A stretch of 64,000 nucleotides of DNA. Source: CAVRZY01 sp963725415 (GTDB taxonomy: Bacteria; Acidobacteriota; Terriglobia; Bryobacterales; Bryobacteraceae). The stretch spans positions 7,525-71,524 of the forward strand of contig CAVRZY010000243.1 in NCBI GenBank assembly GCA_963725415.1, in the 5' to 3' direction. Shown piece after piece: positions 32,977-42,620 of the stretch. Made by a program: the position numbers and the translations under genes. The number at the start of each line of letters is the position of its first letter. Position 1 is the first letter of the stretch. The notes beneath the pieces are model-generated. The model worked only from the letters and a program-made list of their open reading frames with translations, was not told the origin of the DNA and did no database searches.

Positions 32977-35814
32977 ATGGTGTTGTTACTTCTGTTGGCT
33001 TTGCTGGCGCTGCCGGCAGTCTACGCTCAGTCTACCGGGGCGACTTTTGGCGAAGTAGTGCGCCTGAGCGGCACGCCCTCCGATCTTGTGTTGGATCAGT
33101 CGCGGGGCCGCTTGTACCTGGTGAATCCCAACGCAAACCGCGTGGATGTGTACAGCTATTTGGAAAAGAGGCTGATTTCTTCCATCGGCGTGGGAAACTC
33201 GCCGGTGGCCGCCGCTCTCTCGATGGACAACAACTTCCTGTACGTGAGCAACACCCAGAGCGCCTCGCTGAGCGTGATCGACCTCAGCTCGGGCAGCGTG
33301 GTGGAGACCGTGAGCCTGGCTGCCAATCCGGAGGGAGTCGAGGTGGGCTCGGACGGCCGCGTACTCATCACTACCCAGGGCACCAGCAGCACCGACCAGG
33401 TCAACTCGCTGCTGATCTTCGACCCATCCCAGCAACAGGCGCAGAAAGTGCAGCCGGTGCAGTTTCCTCCGCCCCCCCCGACCCCCTCGCCCCTGCCTGG
33501 GGTAACCCTGACTCGCCCTATCACACAGTTCCGCGGAAAGCTCCTGCGCACCCCGGACGGAAGTTTCATTGTGGGCCTGAGCACCATCAACAACAACCAA
33601 TCGACTGTCCTGTTCGTCTATGAGACCGCCTCGGGCTCGATCCTACGCAGCCGCACGGTGACCGGGCAATCCACGGTTTTGTCGATGGCGCCCGACGGCT
33701 CGCGCTTTATGGCGGGCTTTACGCTTTACGACACGGCGACCCTGGCGGTCATCGCGCAGCAGAACACCGCCAATCTGCCGTTTCCTCTCAGCTCCAGCGG
33801 CACCGCCAGCTTCAACACCCTGCAAAACGTGGGCGGCAGCGTCTTTTCTCCCGACGGAGAGACGCTGTACAGCGCGTTCAATTCCGCTCCCTTCTCCCAG
33901 CCCGCCACGCGCCCGCAGGCCTCCACGCTGCTGATCTCGAGTTCGCGGCACCTGGGCGCCCGCCTGGGCATCAAAATCCCGGAAAGCCTCATCGCCAAGA
34001 TGGTGATCACCTCGGACGGCGCCGATGCCTGGGGACTTTCCGAATCCGGCTTACTCCACCTGCCCTTGGCCACGCTCTATGACTACCCGATCTTGCAGCC
34101 CGAGACTACGACGGTCTTCCTGGCGGTGGACAACTGCAATCGCGGCCTGGCCTGGGGCACTCTGCGGATCACCAACCTGGGGAAGGGCAAGCTGACCTTC
34201 AGCGTTCCTAACACCACTGCCGCCCTGGTTGCCTACTTGACTACCGGCGTGGCGCCGACCACGATTACCTTCCTGATGGAGCCCGGGAGAACGGGTGTGA
34301 CCCGCCAACCCGGCACCAATCTCTACACCGGCGGCGCCAGCAACAGCGGCGCCGCGCTCACCCTGGATCTGGCTTCGCCCGAGGCCATCAACATCCCCAA
34401 CACCATCAAGGTGTACATGAACTACCGCCAGAACGATCAACGCGGCGTCATCTACCCGGTCACCACCGTGCCTACAGCCTCCGAAGGATTACAGGACATC
34501 CTGGTGGACGAAGCCCGCAGCCGCGTCTACCTGGCCAACTCGGGCTACAACCGCCTGGAGGTGTTCGACACGGTCAAGCAGCGCTTCCTGGCACCCATCG
34601 AGGTGGGTCAACTCCCGCACCAGATGGCCATGGGCACCGACGGGGCAACGCTCTATGTAGCCCACACCGGCGGCGAATCCATCAGCCTGGTGGATCTGGA
34701 CTTAGGCAAGGTGATCAACAGCGTCGAGTTCCCACCCATACCGCGGTCCGGGAGCGCCAATCCGGTCACCCCGCAGACGCTGGCCATGGGACTCTCGGGG
34801 TTGCAGTTCATCAAGTCGGACGGTTCGCAGTGGAAGGTGGTGAATAACCAGGCTAGCGTGCGGCCTGCCAATTCAGTCACGCCCACTCAGATGTCGGCGA
34901 CCTCCGCGCAAGGGCCTCCCAGAATGATCGCGGCGCCCGGCGGCCGGTCCATCATCACTCTGGGAGGCAACGGCACGGCCTACCTCTACGACGCCCTGGC
35001 CGATACCTACACGGTATCCAGCCTCTTGTACACGCAGCAGCCCATCCAGAGTTATTTCGGGCCGCTGGGCGCGGGACCCGAAGGAAGCTACTTCCTGGTG
35101 AACGGCCTGGTGTTGAACTCGTCACTAGCGATTCTGGGAGGCTCGGAGAATCCTTCCTCCACCACCTCAGCTCCACTGGCCAGCCGGCGCCATGTCGCCG
35201 CGGTTTACGGAATCGATGAAAACACCTTCCTCCGCTTCACTGTACAGGCCCGGCAAAACGTCAGCAGCACGGGTTCCGGCGATTCCCGTCCAACCCTGGA
35301 GCTGGTCGATCTTCGCAACTACTCGGTCAGCTCCGCAGGCGCCGTGGCCGAGAATCCGGTAACCAGCGTGTTCGGCACCTCGCGCGCCAATGTCCCCCCG
35401 CGTCAACTGGTAGTGGATTCCAGCGGAACGGCCTACGCCATCACGCTTTCCGGGCTGAGCGTCATCCCGCTCAGTCCCGCGGGCAGTGGCAGGCCGCAAA
35501 TCGCCGACGGGCGCTCTGGTATTGTCAATGCCACCGACGGAGGCTCCACGTACAAGCACGGGGCGTTCCTGCTGGTCAACGGAACCAATCTGGCCTCAAC
35601 AGCGATCGCCGAGCAGATTCCCGCTCCCACCCTGCTGGGCGGCTCCTGCGTGACCTTCAGCGATGTTCCGATCCCGCTTCTCCAGACCTCGCCCAGCCAG
35701 ATCATGGCGCAACTGCCGGATACCCTTCAGCCTGGAACCTACGTGGTCCAGGTGAGGTCCCTGGCGCTGGCGCAACAAAGCGACCCAATCGTTGTCACGG
35801 TCCAGAGGCCTTGA
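32977..35814 (+). CDS. Secreted YVTN-type beta-propeller protein with half TIGR03437-like C-terminus
   Basis: A 945-residue protein with a short signal peptide (MVLLLLLALLALPAVYAQ). Propeller blades with YVTN-like motifs occur twice: RGRLYLVNPNANRVDVYS to GSVVETVSLAANPEGVEVG near the N-terminus, and RSRVYLANSGYNRLEVFDT to GATLYVAHTGGESISLVDL near 520-590. The C-terminus has the first half of a TIGR03437-type domain (FLLVNGTNLASTAIAEQIP, TLLGGSCVTFSDVPIPLL, SPSQIMAQLPDTLQPGTY) and then stops, where the next protein continues. It is a tandem paralogue of the gene that starts one base after its stop. Presumably surface-exposed, with adhesion or polymer binding as a guess. Confidence 0.75.
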   Translation: MVLLLLLALLALPAVYAQSTGATFGEVVRLSGTPSDLVLDQSRGRLYLVNPNANRVDVYSYLEKRLISSIGVGNSPVAAALSMDNNFLYVSNTQSASLSVIDLSSGSVVETVSLAANPEGVEVGSDGRVLITTQGTSSTDQVNSLLIFDPSQQQAQKVQPVQFPPPPPTPSPLPGVTLTRPITQFRGKLLRTPDGSFIVGLSTINNNQSTVLFVYETASGSILRSRTVTGQSTVLSMAPDGSRFMAGFTLYDTATLAVIAQQNTANLPFPLSSSGTASFNTLQNVGGSVFSPDGETLYSAFNSAPFSQPATRPQASTLLISSSRHLGARLGIKIPESLIAKMVITSDGADAWGLSESGLLHLPLATLYDYPILQPETTTVFLAVDNCNRGLAWGTLRITNLGKGKLTFSVPNTTAALVAYLTTGVAPTTITFLMEPGRTGVTRQPGTNLYTGGASNSGAALTLDLASPEAINIPNTIKVYMNYRQNDQRGVIYPVTTVPTASEGLQDILVDEARSRVYLANSGYNRLEVFDTVKQRFLAPIEVGQLPHQMAMGTDGATLYVAHTGGESISLVDLDLGKVINSVEFPPIPRSGSANPVTPQTLAMGLSGLQFIKSDGSQWKVVNNQASVRPANSVTPTQMSATSAQGPPRMIAAPGGRSIITLGGNGTAYLYDALADTYTVSSLLYTQQPIQSYFGPLGAGPEGSYFLVNGLVLNSSLAILGGSENPSSTTSAPLASRRHVAAVYGIDENTFLRFTVQARQNVSSTGSGDSRPTLELVDLRNYSVSSAGAVAENPVTSVFGTSRANVPPRQLVVDSSGTAYAITLSGLSVIPLSPAGSGRPQIADGRSGIVNATDGGSTYKHGAFLLVNGTNLASTAIAEQIPAPTLLGGSCVTFSDVPIPLLQTSPSQIMAQLPDTLQPGTYVVQVRSLALAQQSDPIVVTVQRP

Positions 35815-35815
35815 A

Positions 35816-38800
35816 ATGACTCGCGCTCGTTTTCTGGGCAGCTTCGCCCTCTTGCTTGGCTCGATGTGTGTCGGTTACGGCGCCACGTTTGGCACCGCCG
35901 TGGCCATCTCCGGCGGAGGTTCGGATTTGGTGTTGGACGAGGGACGCGCCCAGCTCTACGTGGTAAATCAGCCGCAGAATCGCATCGAGGTTTATTCGAT
36001 TTCCCAGCGGCGATTTCTGAACGCCGTTTCCACCGGCTCGCTGCCCATTTCGGCGGCCATTTCCCGCACCGGGAAGTACCTCTATGTCACCGTCTACAAC
36101 GCTTCGGCGCTCGAGGTGATCGATCTGGATTCCTTGAGCGTCAGCCGTCGCGTAAGCCTCCCTGCTGCGCCCGAGGGAGTGGCTGTTGGCGCCGACGATC
36201 GCGTCCTGATCTCCACGATCGGAACCGGCTCGAGCGGCGCCAACAGCCTCCTGATCTACGATCCCAATGCGCCCGGCAACAATTTGGCCAGCGTGGTGCT
36301 CACGCCTCCCGCGCCTATGTCTCCGGAGCTCCCGCCGCCCTCGGCCCGCGTCTACAACTCCTCGCGTAGCCGGCTGCTGGCGAGCCGCGACGGCCGCTTG
36401 ATCGTAGGAGTGAACAACCCCACCAGCTCCACCAGGACTGTGTTCGTCTATGAAGCCGCCTCCGGCACCGTGCTGCGCAGCCGCAGCGTGAGTAGCATCT
36501 CCAGCGTGCTGTCCATTTCGCCGGATGGCGCGAAGTTCATGGCCGGCCTCACCCTGTTCGAGACTGACACCCTGGCAGTCCTGGCCCAGCAAAACGCGGC
36601 CAATGCGTCCTACCCCTTCCCACAGAACGTCAACTTCAATACACGCCAGAACCAGGGCGGCAGCGTGTTCGCTCCGGACGGCTCGGCGCTCTACAGCGCC
36701 TTTAACATCGTCCCGGTGCAGGAGCCTGCCGCGCGCGCCAACGTGAGCCAACTGATGCGCAGCGACCCGGACAACCTCCTGATCCAGCTTGCCCTCCAGG
36801 TCCCGGAGAACCTCACCGGCGAGCTGGTGATCGCCTCCGACGGCGCCACCATCTATGGTCTGTCCGAGTCCGGATTCCTCATCCTGCCGGTCTCGGAGAT
36901 AAACCGGCGTGCTATTGCGGCTCTGTCAACCTCCACTGTTTTGCTGGCTAACGACCAGTGCGGCGTGACTGCCGACAGTCGCTCTTCCAGCGTGAGGGTG
37001 CGCAACGAGGGCGAGGGGCGCTTGACGGCCAGCGCACAACTCCGCACCGCGACCGGCGTGACAGCGACTCCGGGGCTGGGCGGCGCCGGCGGCGCCGGGG
37101 GAGGAGCCCCTGGCGCTGGTCTCGTCATCGTTCTGCCCGGCACCGACCTGCCTGTGGAGTTGCCCGCACAGCCCGGCGGCACCGGTCAGGCAGCTCTGAC
37201 AAGCACACAGCAGACCGGCATCGCCCAGACCGCGCCCCGCCTCCTCACCAGGCTAACCGAGTCGGGAACGGTCTTCGAATTCTCCTTCAATTCCACCAAC
37301 GCCCGCTCGCTGGGGACCGTTGCCCCGCACGAGTACCTGATCCAATCCCAGGAAGCGATCAATATCCCCTCCCTGCTGCGGGTCTATCAGAACAATCGCA
37401 ATGCGGAGGCCAGCGGCGACTTGATACCGGTGCCCACCGGTGTGTCAGCCACCGAAGGGCTGGTGGACCTGGTAGCTGACCCTGCGCGCCAGCGCCTGTA
37501 CGTCGCCAACTCCGGCCTGAACCGGGTGGAAGTCTTCGACACGCGTCGCAAGCAGTTCCTGTCGCCGGTCAAGGTGGGCCAATTGCCCCGATCCCTGGCT
37601 CTTTCCCCGGACGGCAACACGCTTTACGTGGCCAACACGGGCGGCGAGAGCATCAGCATCATCGATTTGGATAAGGGTGAAGTTAGCGGCAGGGTGCAGT
37701 TCCCGCCGCTGCCTTTCAACGCCAGCGCCTCTATCATGACTCCCAGGCTCATCGCCGCCACCCAACGCGGGCTTCAGGTGATTGCCTCCGACGCCACCAA
37801 TGGCTCCTTGTGGAGGGTCATTGGAAACCGGGCACTTCCGCGCGGCGTGAGTGTAGTGATCGGCGCCGATTCCCAAGGCCGCCCCCAAACCATCCCCGCC
37901 CCGTTCTCCATGGCCGCCACGCCCAATGGCGAATTCGCCATCCTGCTGGATGGCAGCGGCTATGCATACTTGTACGACGCCTCCTCCGACGAATACGTAC
38001 TGAAGAAACAGATCTTCAGCAGCCCGATTCAAGGCTATTACGGTCCCCTAGCGGCCGGGCCGCACGGGCAGTATTTTCTGGCAAACGGGATGGTCCTCAA
38101 TCAGTCCCTCACCCCGGTTGCCTCGGTGGGCAGCGTGGGGGTGGAAGTCGGGCCGGACACCCTCCCGCTGCCTCCCGGCGGAGGGGTCCCGTCGGGCACC
38201 ACGGTGGTGACCACCTCCCGTCCCGTGGCCGCAGTGGCAGCAGTGAACGCCAACACCTTCGCCCGCTTCATCCAGCCGATCCGCTCGACTGCCAGTGCGG
38301 TGGTCTCCGAAGCGCCAACCGTCGAGCTGGTCGATACGACCACGGGAGCTACGCGTGGGCTTTCCGCGGCGCTGGAAGGCCCGCTGGCCACTCAGACCGG
38401 CACCCAGCGGGTGAATGTCTCCGGGCGAACCATGGCTGTGGATTCCACCGGCGCCGCCTACATCCTCACCACCAGCGGGCTCAGCATCGTGCCTATGGAG
38501 GCCGCGAGCGTTGCGGGCCGGCCGCAGGTGAACCAGAACGGGGTAGTGAACATCGCCAGTTATCAGCCCAATCTGGCCTCAGGCAGTGTGGTTTCGATCT
38601 TTGGCCGCAACCTGGCTGCCTCGGCCACGGCGCCCGCGCCTCCGTTGCCCACCTTACTGGGAGGCGGCTGCGTTACCCTCAACAATCAAGCCCTGCCCCT
38701 GGTGCTGGCTTCTCCGGAGCAGGTCAATGCGCAGATTCCGCCTGAGTTGGCGGCCGGGCGTTATCCCCTGGTGGTCCGCTCCGTCGAGAAGAAGACCGCT

Positions 38801-39244
38801 TCGCCTGCGCAATCGGTCACCGTCTCAAAATACGCCCCGGCAGTCTTCATCGATCCACAGACCGGGCAGGCCGCAATCTACCACCAGGACGGCGCCCCGG
38901 TCACCAAAGCCAGACCCGCCAAGCGAGACGAGCGGCTGGTACTGTTCGCCAGCGGCCTTGGCCCCACCAAGGGGGGCAAAGTGGTCGCCGGCCAGCCCGC
39001 GCCCAGCGATCCCCTCGCGGTCACCGAGATGGTTTCGGTTTTCTTCGGCGACCCCCACTACAAGGAAGCTGGAATCATCGTGGAATGGAGCGGCCTGACG
39101 CCCGGTCTGGTCGGAGTCTACCAGGTCAACCTGCGCGTTCCCGGCGCCCACATCAAAGGGGACAAGCTGCTGGTGACAGTTCGCGTGGGCGGAGTCGATA
39201 GTCCCAGCACCGGCTCGGTGCTCCCCTTCGTGGCCGCCGAGTGA
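35816..39244 (+). CDS. Secreted beta-propeller protein with complete TIGR03437 C-terminal domain
   Basis: A 1142-residue protein with a signal peptide (MTRARFLGSFALLLGSMCVG). Same architecture as its upstream paralogue: propeller at 20-400 (RAQLYVVNQPQNRIEVYS), a Gly-rich linker near 425 (GLGGAGGAGGGAPGAG), a second propeller block (RQRLYVANSGLNRVEVFDT, then NTLYVANTGGESISIIDL), and a C-terminal TIGR03437 domain. That domain shows SGSVVSIFGRNLAASA, SPEQVNAQIPPELAAGRYPL, LVLFASGLGPTKGG, GLTPGLVGVYQVNLRVP. TIGR03437 is highly expanded in Solibacter. The ATG at 35816 follows the previous stop by one base, so translation is coupled. Confidence 0.85.
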   Translation: MTRARFLGSFALLLGSMCVGYGATFGTAVAISGGGSDLVLDEGRAQLYVVNQPQNRIEVYSISQRRFLNAVSTGSLPISAAISRTGKYLYVTVYNASALEVIDLDSLSVSRRVSLPAAPEGVAVGADDRVLISTIGTGSSGANSLLIYDPNAPGNNLASVVLTPPAPMSPELPPPSARVYNSSRSRLLASRDGRLIVGVNNPTSSTRTVFVYEAASGTVLRSRSVSSISSVLSISPDGAKFMAGLTLFETDTLAVLAQQNAANASYPFPQNVNFNTRQNQGGSVFAPDGSALYSAFNIVPVQEPAARANVSQLMRSDPDNLLIQLALQVPENLTGELVIASDGATIYGLSESGFLILPVSEINRRAIAALSTSTVLLANDQCGVTADSRSSSVRVRNEGEGRLTASAQLRTATGVTATPGLGGAGGAGGGAPGAGLVIVLPGTDLPVELPAQPGGTGQAALTSTQQTGIAQTAPRLLTRLTESGTVFEFSFNSTNARSLGTVAPHEYLIQSQEAINIPSLLRVYQNNRNAEASGDLIPVPTGVSATEGLVDLVADPARQRLYVANSGLNRVEVFDTRRKQFLSPVKVGQLPRSLALSPDGNTLYVANTGGESISIIDLDKGEVSGRVQFPPLPFNASASIMTPRLIAATQRGLQVIASDATNGSLWRVIGNRALPRGVSVVIGADSQGRPQTIPAPFSMAATPNGEFAILLDGSGYAYLYDASSDEYVLKKQIFSSPIQGYYGPLAAGPHGQYFLANGMVLNQSLTPVASVGSVGVEVGPDTLPLPPGGGVPSGTTVVTTSRPVAAVAAVNANTFARFIQPIRSTASAVVSEAPTVELVDTTTGATRGLSAALEGPLATQTGTQRVNVSGRTMAVDSTGAAYILTTSGLSIVPMEAASVAGRPQVNQNGVVNIASYQPNLASGSVVSIFGRNLAASATAPAPPLPTLLGGGCVTLNNQALPLVLASPEQVNAQIPPELAAGRYPLVVRSVEKKTASPAQSVTVSKYAPAVFIDPQTGQAAIYHQDGAPVTKARPAKRDERLVLFASGLGPTKGGKVVAGQPAPSDPLAVTEMVSVFFGDPHYKEAGIIVEWSGLTPGLVGVYQVNLRVPGAHIKGDKLLVTVRVGGVDSPSTGSVLPFVAAE

Positions 39245-39276
39245 AGGCAAATTCGGAACTTCGGGCTAATCCAATT

Positions 39277-41105
39277 TCAGCGCGTGTTCTCGACCGGCAA
39301 GGACAGGATGAAGGAGGTGCCGGAGAGACCGGAACTCTTCACCTCCAGGGCGCCGTGGTGCGCCTCGACAACGCGCTTGACGAAGCTGAGACCTAGTCCG
39401 ATTCCAGGAATCTGGGACTCGCGCGCCTGCTGGCCCCTGAAGAAGGGTTCGAAGATTTGCGCAAGCTCCTCTGGCGGGATGCCTGGGCCGCGATCCTGGA
39501 CGATGAAGTTGACCCTGGCGCCCTGCCGGTCTGTCGAGCTCTCGGCCGCATGCCCACCCAGCCGCCCGCGCGCCCGTACTTCACCGCATTGTTCAGCAGG
39601 TTCTGAAGACACTGGCTAATCAGCCCCGCGTCAGCACGCACCGGCGGCAGATCCGGCTGAACGGTCTGTTCGATCTCGAAGCCGGCCTCGCGCAGCGCCG
39701 GCATCGACGCGGCCAGCGCCCGCTCGACAATCTCTTCCGGCGCCACGGGCGCCAGATCGCAGCTTCCCTGGAGCGATTGCGACCGTGAGAAGGCCAGCAC
39801 CTGTTCAATCATGGTATGAAGCCGCCGCGCTTCGGTGCGAATCAGGTCGCCGTACTTGCGTGCCTGCCCGGTCTCCCCCACAATTCCGTCCGCCAGGTTG
39901 TCCGCGGCCACGCGGATCACCGCCAGCGGGGTGCGCAGCTCGTGCGAAACGCCGATGGCAAACTCCACCTGCCGCCTGGCCAGTGCCCGAGCACGTTCCG
40001 CCGAGATGGCCAGCATCGTGATCCCGCCGGCCAGCACCAGCAGAACGCCGAAGCTGATCAGCAGGCTGCGCTGGCGAAACGTGGCAATCGCCCGGTCCAG
40101 CGAGCCGGCGCGGTATTTCACCAGCAACCTCCATCTCTCGCCCCCAGGGCCAGGCGGTCCCGCCCCGTGGCCGCACGGAACCGGTTTCTTACCCAAAACC
40201 TCCGGAAACTCCACGGCGCCGGGCCGAAACAGCCCGTTGCTGAATCTGCGTGGGCCCATCCCGCCCCCGGCTGGCGCCGGCGGCAGAAAGCACTCCGGCC
40301 GGATCCCGAAAAAGCCTGCGCTGGCGTCCGGTTTCGCAAACTGCCCTGGTCGAAGCCCGGATTCAGACTGAAAAACGACCTCGCCCCGCTCGATCGCCCT
40401 CTCCACCACAATCTCGTAGTTCGATTCCCCGCCTGGCATGAAATGCCGTCTCAGCAGGTCCGGCAGAAACTCCCGCTGGATGTATTCAGCGTCCAGAACT
40501 ACGATTGTCCAGCCCATGGCGCGCGGTGCAGGCGGGGTGCGCGGCCGGTTCGGAGCAGGGCGAGGCCCCGGAATCGGCATTACAAAAACAGCTTGCCGCT
40601 CCGCGGACAGGGCTCCGGCTCCAAAGGGTCGAAAACCCGGTGGGCCGGGTCTGCCGGCTTCGAGCAGGTTTGACCTCAGGTCCGCAATCTCCTCCGGCCA
40701 TTTGCTCAACGAGGTGATGCCACCTGCGGGCGTGGCCTGCCACAATCGCAGCTCGCCGTTGCGCTCGATCACGTACAGCCCGCGCATCAGCCGCGAGTAC
40801 GGCGCCAGCCTGTTCCACTCCCTGTAGCGCTCCGCGAAGCGGGTCTCCAGTCCTTGGCCCTCCCGAGCAGCCACCGGCTGAAACGTCAGGTAGGCGCGCG
40901 TGATTTCGCTGTCGAAATCCGTGACGAATTGTGCCACCGAGGCCTCCAGAGCGGCCTGTCTGCGCTGCCGTTCCGCTTCGCTGACCTGACCGATCCAGCG
41001 GTACTGCATCAGCGCCAGCACCGGCAGCAGGCCCAGCAGCACCACCAGCATCCAGACTCTTGGGGAAAGTAACTTTTTCCAGCCCGCGCGAAAGCGCATG
41101 TGCAT
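39277..41105 (-). CDS. Membrane sensor histidine kinase, frameshifted near 39551
   Basis: Frame 1 covers the sensor and dimerisation parts. Helices are VWMLVVLLGLLPVLALMQY and FGVLLVLAGGITMLAIS, with about 300 periplasmic residues between. HisKA contains GVSHELRTPLAVIR, and an N-box follows in LLNNAVKYG. Near base 39551 the frame breaks: residues ESSTDRQGARVNFIVQDRGP with G1 and GIGLGLSFVKRVVEAHHGAL with G2 lie in the next frame, ending at 39277. One base is probably missing in GGCATGCGGCCG. If real, ATP binding is lost. The response regulator gene lies upstream in the same direction, 99 bases away. Confidence 0.85.
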
Positions 41106-41174
41106 TCGAAATCCGATCTGATGCTACTATTCTAAAACCCGCTTTGCTCGGACACCGCCCGGCTAAGGACTGTT

Positions 41175-41190
41175 TTTACAAAGACTTTAC
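41175..41190. promoter_or_regulatory. TTTAC-N6-TTTAC tandem site between regulator and kinase genes
   Basis: TTTACAAAGACTTTAC on the plus strand (GTAAA-N6-GTAAA on the coding strand) gives two boxes 11 bp apart. Tandem pentamers with about one helical turn are the usual targets of OmpR/CpxR-class regulators, and the gene just upstream encodes one. A matching element is at 32900-32915. Confidence 0.45.
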
Positions 41191-41204
41191 ACTGGGGCAG
41201 CGCC

Positions 41205-41891
41205 TCAGCCTGTGAACTTGTATCCCAGGCCGCGAAGCGTGTGTATGAACTGCGGGTGCTTGGGATTCTCTTCGAGCTTCTGCCTCAGCCACGCCACGTG
41301 GACGTCCACGGTCCGCGTGGAGGGCATGGCTTGGTAGCCCCACACCTCGTTGAGCAGCTCCTCGCGCGAAATGGTGGCGCCGCGGTGATCGATCAGGTAG
41401 TGCAGCAATTGGAACTCGCGCGCCGACAGGGTGAGCGGTCTACCCTCCCGCGTCACTTCGGCGCGCCGGAAGTCCACCCGAACCGGCCCGAATTGATACC
41501 AGGTCGCGGGCTTGGCAGGCTCGCTGGGCGCCCGCCGCAACAGCGCCTCGATGCGCGCCAGCAGTTCCATGATGTCGAACGGCTTGGTCAGGTAGTCGTC
41601 GGCGCCCAGCTTCAACCCGACCACCTTGTCCACCACCTGGTCACGCGCCGTCAGCATCAGGATGGGCACTTCCAGGCCGCGCCGCCGCAGTTCGCGGCAT
41701 ACGTCAAAGCCGCTCATACGCGGCAGCATCACGTCCAGGATGATCAGATCGAAGGAATCCCCGGTGGCCTGCGCCAGCCCCGCCACTCCGTCCCCGGCGC
41801 TCTCCACCTCGTAGCCTTCGCTGCGCAGCCGGTCCCCCAGCGCCATCACCAGCCCGGCTTCATCTTCGATCAGTAGAATTCTCTGGGCCAT
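41205..41891 (-). CDS. OmpR/PhoB-family response regulator
   Basis: A 228-residue protein. Receiver with phospho-Asp53 in LIILDVMLPRMSGFD, acidic pair Glu9-Asp10, Thr in LMLTARDQ, and Lys in DDYLTKPF. A C-terminal winged helix follows (GRPLTLSAREFQLLHYLIDH, SREELLNEVWG, TRTVDVHVAWLRQKLE, HTLRGLGYKFTG). The ATG at 41891 is chosen by homology to MAQRILLIEDE; the frame stays open farther upstream only because it runs through the cpaF remnant out of frame. It forms a two-component system with the kinase downstream. It probably controls itself and, by shared sites, the sigma factor or propeller promoter at 32.9 kb. Confidence 0.93.
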   Translation of the reverse strand: MAQRILLIEDEAGLVMALGDRLRSEGYEVESAGDGVAGLAQATGDSFDLIILDVMLPRMSGFDVCRELRRRGLEVPILMLTARDQVVDKVVGLKLGADDYLTKPFDIMELLARIEALLRRAPSEPAKPATWYQFGPVRVDFRRAEVTREGRPLTLSAREFQLLHYLIDHRGATISREELLNEVWGYQAMPSTRTVDVHVAWLRQKLEENPKHPQFIHTLRGLGYKFTG

Positions 41892-41923
41892 TACGTGGTT
41901 GGACGCTCCGCGCGCCAAACCGT

Positions 41924-42140
41924 TTACAGGTTCACGCTCAGCACTTCCTCGAAAATCGAGCCCGGCAGGTTGATGCCGCTGACCTTCAGCCGCTCCATCA
42001 CCTTCGGGCTTGCCCCCGTGCCGCGGCACTCGCCCACGATGATCCGGTCCGGGCGCATCCCCAGCGCCGTCCGCACAAGCTGCCGCTGGTTGATCCCGCG
42101 TTCCTTGTAGTTGACTCGGCATCGAGCAACGGTAGCACCC
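41924..42140 (-). pseudogene. Second, internally deleted copy of the cpaF 3' end
   Basis: On the minus strand this reads KERGINQRQLVRTALGMRP, DRIIVGECRG and then at once TGASPKVMERLKVSGINLPG, SIFEEVLSVNL-stop. In the larger cpaF copy these two blocks are about 330 bp apart. The fusion point is the heptamer GCCGCGG (42020-42026), which is present at both ends of the missing segment in the larger copy (42972-42978 and 43310-43316). That is a microhomology deletion. The fragment has diverged from the other copy (several substitutions in the tail). Confidence 0.85.
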
Positions 42141-42264
42141 GCGGCAGCCCGGGACCCTCGGGCAGGCCCCAGCGAAACGGACCACGCTCCGGCGGACCCG
42201 GCGTGCTGACCCAGGGACCTCCGCCGCAAGGATATCCGGGTCCTCGGGCGGTTACCCAAGTGTG
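42107..42264 (+). pseudogene. Pro/Gly-rich coding remnant
   Basis: In one plus-strand frame the stretch reads DSASSNGSTRGSPGPSGRP, QRNGPRSGGPGVLTQGPPPQ, GYPGPRAVTQV-stop. This looks like the low-complexity C-terminus of a secreted or secretion-apparatus protein. It has no start in the window, because its 5' side runs into the cpaF remnant. It may be the tail of another gene left by rearrangement, or chance in GC-rich DNA. Confidence 0.25.
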
Positions 42265-42275
42265 AGGCTCGCGGT

Positions 42276-42620
42276 TCACCCCAGCTCGAGGAGCGCCTTA
42301 AGTCTCGCCGCCACCTTGGCGCGGATAGGCGAGTCCAGCACGCCCAGGAGCCGCACGACGCTCGTTGTGTGGATGGTGGCCAGCTTATGCAGGCGCAGGA
42401 CCGAAGCGGTCTTTAAGTTGGTGGAACGATGCTCGGGCCGGGCTGGGTCCAGCAGGATGTCGGACGGAAGCAGCACAGGGGGCACCACTGAGGATATGTA
42501 GGCCACCAGAACCTCCGGGGTCGGCCCGACGGGAGCGGTCAGCAGCAACACAGGCCGAAGCTTCATCCCGGGTGCATCCCCGAAGGGGAAGCTCGCCAGG
42601 TAGATCTCACCGGGGCGCAT
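42276..42620 (-). CDS. PemK/MazF-type endoribonuclease toxin
   Basis: A 114-residue protein. The start MRPGEIYLASFPFGDAPGMK-then-LRPVLLL matches the PemK/MazF fold, where G-x-I/V-x-x-x-x-F-P-x-x-D and K-x-RPVLVL are conserved. Later come SDILLDPA, the Leu/Lys-rich TNLKTASVLRLHKLATI with the conserved Ser/Thr-x-x-x-x-x-x-x-x-Leu pattern, and a C-terminal helix. It would cut mRNA. The ATG at 42620 lies inside the end of the antitoxin gene (14 bases overlap). The pair is inserted between two copies of the cpaF 3' end. Confidence 0.8.
   Translation of the reverse strand: MRPGEIYLASFPFGDAPGMKLRPVLLLTAPVGPTPEVLVAYISSVVPPVLLPSDILLDPARPEHRSTNLKTASVLRLHKLATIHTTSVVRLLGVLDSPIRAKVAARLKALLELG

Noticed and set aside
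41892..42185. N-terminal extension of the OmpR-type regulator
   Set aside because: It reads through the cpaF remnant out of frame; the receiver domain starts at 41891.
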